64,000 nucleotides of DNA from Elusimicrobiota bacterium (GTDB lineage: Bacteria; Elusimicrobiota; Elusimicrobia; UBA1565; UBA9628): NCBI GenBank assembly GCA_016218575.1, contig JACRDN010000023.1, forward strand, positions 62,001 to 126,000, given 5' to 3'. The notes under the pieces were generated by a model that worked only from the letters and a program-made list of their open reading frames with translations, did not search any database and had not been told where the DNA came from. Shown one piece after another: positions 60,645 through 64,000 of the stretch. The position numbers and the translations under genes are program-made. Within the stretch, counting starts at the first letter, position 1. The number at the start of each line of letters is the position of its first letter.

Positions 60645-61686
60645 GACCATGAAAGAGTTCAGCATCGCGGGCCGCAAGATAGGCCCCGCTTACCCGCCCT
60701 TTATCATCGCGGAGGCCGGGATCAACCACGAGGGCAGCTTCAAGAAGGCTCTCCAGCTCGTGGACGCCGCCGCCGAGGCCAAGGCCGACTGCATCAAGTT
60801 CCAGTGCCATATCACCGAGGCCGAGATGATCCCGACCGACATGAGGCCGGGGAAGATCTCCAAGGAAAAGCTTTGGGACATCATCAAACGCTGCGAGCTC
60901 AACGAAGAGGAGGAGCGCAAGGTCAAGAGGCATTGCGAGAAAAAGGGCATCCTCTACATGTGCACGCCCTTCTCGCGCGAGGCCGCGGATAGGTTGAACG
61001 TGATGGGGGTGAGCTCTTTTAAGATCGGGTCAGGGGAATGCAACAACATTCCGCTCCTCGAGCATATCGCCAAGATGGGCAAGCCCACCATCCTCTCTAC
61101 GGGGATGAACGATGTCCCATCCATCCGCCGCTCCGCGGCGGTGTTCAGGCGCGCGGGGGTGCCCCTCATGCTCATGCACTGCACCTCCATGTATCCCACG
61201 CCCTACGAGAAGGTGCGCCTGGGTGCCATCGCGGACCTGCAAAGACAATTCGATCTTCCGGTGGGGCTTTCGGACCACTCCATCGGAATTTATACTTGCT
61301 TGGGCGCGGCGGCTTTGGGCGCGGTCGCCTTCGAGAAGCACTTCACCATCACCCGCAAGTGGCCGGGGCCTGACGTTCCCATCTCGATAGAGCCCCAGGA
61401 GTTGGCCGAACTGGTCAAGGGCGCTCGCGCCGTGCATAAAGCCTTGGGCGGAAATAAGAACATACTCCCCGAGGAACGGCCTGTCATAGAATTTGCCTAC
61501 GCATCGGTCGTCACCATCGCCCCGGTCAGGGCCGGGGAGGCCTTCTCCCGCGACAATGTCTGGGTCAAGCGCCCCGGCACGGGCAAGATCCTGGCCGAGG
61601 ACTTCAAGCGGGTGCTGGGCAAAAAGGCGGCGCGCGACATCGCCCCGGAGCGCCAGCTCACGCCCCATGACATCCGCGGCTGGTAG
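60637..61686 (+). CDS. N-acetylneuraminate/legionaminate synthase family (NeuB/LegI)
   Basis: 349 residues, overlapping the previous gene by eight bases (the ATG at 60649 is an alternative). FIIAEAGINHEGSFKKALQL, CTPFSREAADRLNVMGVSSFKIGSGE, ILSTGMNDV and VGLSDHSIGIYTCLGAAALGAVAFEKHFTI form the PEP-condensing TIM barrel; a SAF domain closes the C-terminus (VTIAPVRAGEAFSRDNVWVK). It condenses a hexosamine with PEP to a nine-carbon ulosonic acid. Confidence 0.93.
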   Translation: MAKTMKEFSIAGRKIGPAYPPFIIAEAGINHEGSFKKALQLVDAAAEAKADCIKFQCHITEAEMIPTDMRPGKISKEKLWDIIKRCELNEEEERKVKRHCEKKGILYMCTPFSREAADRLNVMGVSSFKIGSGECNNIPLLEHIAKMGKPTILSTGMNDVPSIRRSAAVFRRAGVPLMLMHCTSMYPTPYEKVRLGAIADLQRQFDLPVGLSDHSIGIYTCLGAAALGAVAFEKHFTITRKWPGPDVPISIEPQELAELVKGARAVHKALGGNKNILPEERPVIEFAYASVVTIAPVRAGEAFSRDNVWVKRPGTGKILAEDFKRVLGKKAARDIAPERQLTPHDIRGW

Positions 61687-62518
61687 CGCCCTAGTCACCG
61701 GAGCCGGGGGCCTTATCGGCCGCAGGCTCGCCTCTATCCTCGTAAACGCGGAGCGTCTGGACGCCCGGAATCTTCCCGCCGGCGGGGGCAAGGCCCGCGC
61801 GCTTTTCCACATGGCGGGGCTGACCTCGGCTTCGGCCTGCGAGGAGAATCCGGCGGCCGCCTACGAGGCCAACGTCGCGCTATTCCAGAGAACCCTCGAG
61901 CACGCGGTGCGGCGCGGGGTTTCCACGATAGTATTCCCCTCAAGCGGACTGGTCTACGGAGAGGCCCTGCTCCGCCCAGCCCTGGAGAGTGACTTGCCCA
62001 GGCCCGGCGGCTATTATGCCGCGACAAAACTTGCGGCTGAAGCGCTGCTACTTGGCGCCTGCCGGCGCTGGGGCCTGGCCGGGGTGGCGGCGCGGCTTTC
62101 CAACGTCTACGCCGAGGACATGCGTCCCGACACCATGTTCGGCGCGGTTTTCGCCCAACTGCGCGCGGGCAAGGAGCCCCGGGTGCGCGACTTAAGCCCG
62201 GTGCGGGATTTCCTTCACGTGGGCGACGCGGCCGAGGGCCTGCGCCGCCTGGCCGCCGTCGCCCGCCCGGGGGAGATGCTCGCCGTGAACCTGTCCACCG
62301 GCCGCGGTTTTTCCGTGGGCCAGGCGGTGGAGCTCGCGCGCAGAGCTTTTGGGCTACCGGAAAGGCTCTTGCCCTCTCAAGGCAAGGGCCCCACGTTGGT
62401 GCTGGATAATTCCTTGCTCTTCCAGCTCACGGGCTGGCGGCCCCCCGAGTTATCCACCAAACTTCTCCGGGAAATTTGCGTGGATAACTTCGGACCCAAG
62501 CCGGCAGGCCCCAAATGA
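61667..62518 (+). CDS. Extended-SDR epimerase/reductase in the nonulosonate operon
   Basis: 283 residues from the ATG at 61667, overlapping neuB by 20 bases. ALVTGAGGLIGRRLASILVN, ALFHMAGLTSASACEENPAA, VFPSSGLVYGEALLRP and GGYYAATKLAAEALLL (YxxxK) are SDR motifs, and NVYAEDMRPDTMFGAVFAQL follows. It is shorter than most sugar SDRs. It is not part of the standard LegBCHGIF set, so it may reduce or epimerise the product or its carrier sugar. The 3' coding end contains the diverged DnaA-box palindrome (62448-62489). Confidence 0.8.
   Translation: MTSAAGSALVTGAGGLIGRRLASILVNAERLDARNLPAGGGKARALFHMAGLTSASACEENPAAAYEANVALFQRTLEHAVRRGVSTIVFPSSGLVYGEALLRPALESDLPRPGGYYAATKLAAEALLLGACRRWGLAGVAARLSNVYAEDMRPDTMFGAVFAQLRAGKEPRVRDLSPVRDFLHVGDAAEGLRRLAAVARPGEMLAVNLSTGRGFSVGQAVELARRAFGLPERLLPSQGKGPTLVLDNSLLFQLTGWRPPELSTKLLREICVDNFGPKPAGPK
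62448..62489. repeat. Diverged copy of the DnaA-box palindrome at the end of the SDR gene
   Basis: AGTTATCCAC and GTGGATAACT bracket a 42-base imperfect palindrome with the same layout and a CC/GG centre as 45230-45273; 15 of 20 arm positions pair when counted from GTTATCCAC. Each arm holds TTATCCAC followed by C or G instead of A. It lies 26 bases before the start of the NeuC-like gene. Confidence 0.7.
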
Positions 62519-63690
62519 AGCGGCGGGTGATCGCGGTCTACACCGGCAATCGGGCCGAGTACGGCCTGCAGTACCCTATTTTAAGGGCGATCGCGGCGGA
62601 CAAAAGGCTCGCCTATAAACTTCTAGTATCGGGCGCCCATCTTCAGCAGGCCTTCGGCAGGACCAAGGCCGAGATCGCCAAGGACGGCTTCGATGTCCAC
62701 GCCGAGGTCAAGATCGCCATGGGCGACGACAGCCTTTTCGGCACGGCCCAGGCCATCGGCTCGGGAATATTGAGCCTCAGCCGGGTTCTCGCCAGGCTTA
62801 AGCCGGACATTCTTGTCGTCTACGCCGACCGCTTCGAGGGCTTCTCGGCCGTGATCACCGGCACCCAGATGAATATTCCCACGGCGCACGTGGAGGGGGG
62901 CGACATCACCGAGGGCGGGGCCTTGGACGACTCGGTGCGCCACGCCATGACCAAGCTCGCCCATCTTCATTTCACCACCAACGAGGAGGCGGCCGAGCGC
63001 GTGCGCAAGTTGGGTGAGGAGCCCTGGCGGGTGCACAATGTGGGGTTTCCGGCAGTAGATCTTGTCAGGGCTGGCCTTTTGGCCAGCCCCGAAGAGCTTT
63101 TACAGCGTTTTGGAGTGGACGTTGGCAAGCCCTTGGTGGTATTCACCCAGCATTCCGTGACCACAGAGTATGACGAGGCCGGCGCTCAGGTCCGGCCGGC
63201 CTTAAAGGCGATGGAGCGCCTGGCTCGCGAGGGGGTCCAGATCCTGCTGACCTACCCGAATAACGACGCCGGGGGGCGCCGCATCATCGCGGAACTGGAA
63301 AAGCTCCGGCGCCGTAATGTCCCCAACCTCCAGGTGCATGCGAGCCTTGGGCGCTACAACTACCACGGGGCCCTAGCCTTGCCCCGGGCCGTGTGCGTCG
63401 GGAACTCCTCCTCGGGCATCAAGGAGACCCCGGCCTTGGGCTGCCCCTTCGTCAACGTGGGCTCCCGGCAGAATGGGCGCCTGCGCGGCGGCAACGTCCT
63501 GGACGTGGGCTACGACGAGGAAAAGATTTACGAGGCTTGCCGCAAGGCCCTTTTTGATGAGACCTTCCGCCGCCTCTGCCGCGGCGGCGGCAACCCTTAC
63601 GGCATCGGAGACGCCGGTCCCAAGATCGCCCAAGTTCTCGCCACCGTTCCTCTCGATAAGAGGCTTCTGCAAAAGAAGATGACGTATTGA
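62515..63690 (+). CDS. Hydrolysing UDP-HexNAc 2-epimerase (NeuC/LegG-like)
   Basis: 391 residues, starting in an ATGA overlap with the SDR stop. RRVIAVYTGNRAEYGLQYPI, DILVVYADRFEGFSAVITGT, PTAHVEGGDITEGGALDDSV and HFTTNEEAAERVRKLGEEPW are the NeuC/LegG/PseG-type GT-B epimerase motifs; VVFTQHSVTTEYDEAGAQ and VCVGNSSSGIKETPALGCPF close the fold. It removes UDP and epimerises C2 to give the free hexose that NeuB condenses. Strong match. Confidence 0.92.
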   Translation: MKRRVIAVYTGNRAEYGLQYPILRAIAADKRLAYKLLVSGAHLQQAFGRTKAEIAKDGFDVHAEVKIAMGDDSLFGTAQAIGSGILSLSRVLARLKPDILVVYADRFEGFSAVITGTQMNIPTAHVEGGDITEGGALDDSVRHAMTKLAHLHFTTNEEAAERVRKLGEEPWRVHNVGFPAVDLVRAGLLASPEELLQRFGVDVGKPLVVFTQHSVTTEYDEAGAQVRPALKAMERLAREGVQILLTYPNNDAGGRRIIAELEKLRRRNVPNLQVHASLGRYNYHGALALPRAVCVGNSSSGIKETPALGCPFVNVGSRQNGRLRGGNVLDVGYDEEKIYEACRKALFDETFRRLCRGGGNPYGIGDAGPKIAQVLATVPLDKRLLQKKMTY

Positions 63691-63712
63691 CCGTCTTGAG
63701 CCTTGCGCCCGC

Positions 63713-64000
63713 TTAATAGCTTAGCAGGAAAGCGTTTATGAGCACAGATTGAAAGTCGCTCCCCTCCGGGTGGGAAGTGACCCGGACTGCCGTGATCTTC
63801 GGGCCTAGAAATTGAGGCAAATCAATGGTGTTTATCTTCCTAGTGCTTGCGAAGAGTCCTCGTGCCGCAAAAAATATTATTTTAGAGGCATTGTAACCGC
63901 TGATCTCCCAGCCCGGGAAGCGGCGGGTCATTATGGAAGCCGGGGATAAGGCTCCGGGGTCTGATTTTCGGTTCCGAGCGGGATCCCCATTATGACGTTG
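63713..64000 (-). CDS. C-terminal end of an unidentified minus-strand protein (5' part outside window)
   Basis: The frame is open from the stop at 63713 to the window edge (95 codons). The visible end reads TRRFPGWEISGYNASKIIFF then ITAVRVTSHPEGSDFQSVLI, beta-rich and not recognised; it could be a secreted or surface protein. It is convergent with the NeuC-like gene, 23 bases apart, without an obvious terminator between them. Confidence 0.55.
   Translation of the reverse strand, partial: QRHNGDPARNRKSDPGALSPASIMTRRFPGWEISGYNASKIIFFAARGLFASTRKINTIDLPQFLGPKITAVRVTSHPEGSDFQSVLINAFLLSY

Noticed and set aside
1-64000. CRISPR arrays, rRNA and tRNA genes, prophage modules
   Set aside because: No regularly spaced direct repeats, no cas-like genes, no rRNA or cloverleaf sequences and no phage structural genes were recognised by eye.

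Overview
This window reads as a chromosomal segment of a GC-rich, diderm (Gram-negative) bacterium. Nearly all of it is devoted to building and modifying surface glycans. Evidence for an outer membrane is a large SprA/Sov-like protein (type IX secretion translocon family) at the left edge, Kdo-pathway enzymes (KdsD, KdsB), an O-antigen-ligase-like protein, a Wzx-like flippase and a nonulosonic-acid (legionaminic-type) pathway. My best guess is Elusimicrobiota; the Bacteroidota/Chlorobiota side is the alternative, made less likely by the base composition. This is inference from gene content, not from a marker gene. No rRNA, tRNA or CRISPR array was seen.

Layout. 1-9.7 kb (minus strand): partial sprA, then glycosyltransferase, methyltransferase, ArnT-like transferase and GT4 genes that mostly overlap. 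9.2-10.6 kb: a REP-associated Y1 transposase (RAYT) bounded by a 41-bp inverted repeat that has become part of the coding ends of its neighbours; a YcaQ/AlkZ-like glycosylase gene runs into it from the right. 12.3-21.6 kb (minus): an overlapping exopolysaccharide/O-antigen operon (membrane GT, methyltransferase, ligase, GT2, membrane-GT/GT4 fusion, WbaP-type initiating transferase, HExxH protein). 21.6-23.4 kb: a plus-strand surface-carbohydrate gene whose stop codon lies in a 151-bp MITE-like element. 23.6-26.2 kb (minus): a TPP riboswitch followed by thiD, thiE and a PurM/HypE-like gene that may stand in for thiL. 26.3-31.8 kb (minus): a six-gene overlapping operon starting with kdsD and containing kdsB, an epimerase-like gene, two dehydrogenases and a GT2. 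31.9-35.7 kb (plus): small accessory genes including a BrnT/BrnA toxin-antitoxin pair. 35.8-47.1 kb (minus): a second glycan operon (RmlD-like SDR, GT2, DegT-like enzyme, FemAB-like protein, polysaccharide deacetylase, a GT-flippase fusion broken by an amber codon, ArnT-like GT, then radical SAM, aminotransferase and hexapeptide acyltransferase). 47.3-63.7 kb (plus): two secreted/membrane proteins, one a SUMF1-fold protein with a DGR-like variable tail, then FkbM methyltransferase, B12-type radical SAM, a glycerophosphotransferase-like protein and a CMP-nonulosonate pathway (formyltransferase, LegB, methyltransferase, aminotransferase, NeuA/LegF-like, NeuB/LegI-like, SDR, NeuC/LegG-like).

How it works together (inference): lipid-linked sugars are made by polyprenyl-phosphate transferases, delivered by ArnT-like membrane transferases, assembled by GT2/GT4 enzymes, flipped, ligated and decorated with methyl, formyl, acyl and nonulosonic groups. 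The least expected signals are structural: long perfect palindromes inside coding sequence (51 bp in the FemAB gene; 44 bp carrying two inverted perfect DnaA boxes, with a diverged relative 17 kb away), the RAYT inverted repeat acting as gene ends, and a recurring promoter layout in which a TATAAT-like box sits only 6-14 bases before the start codon, suggesting leaderless or very short-leader mRNAs.
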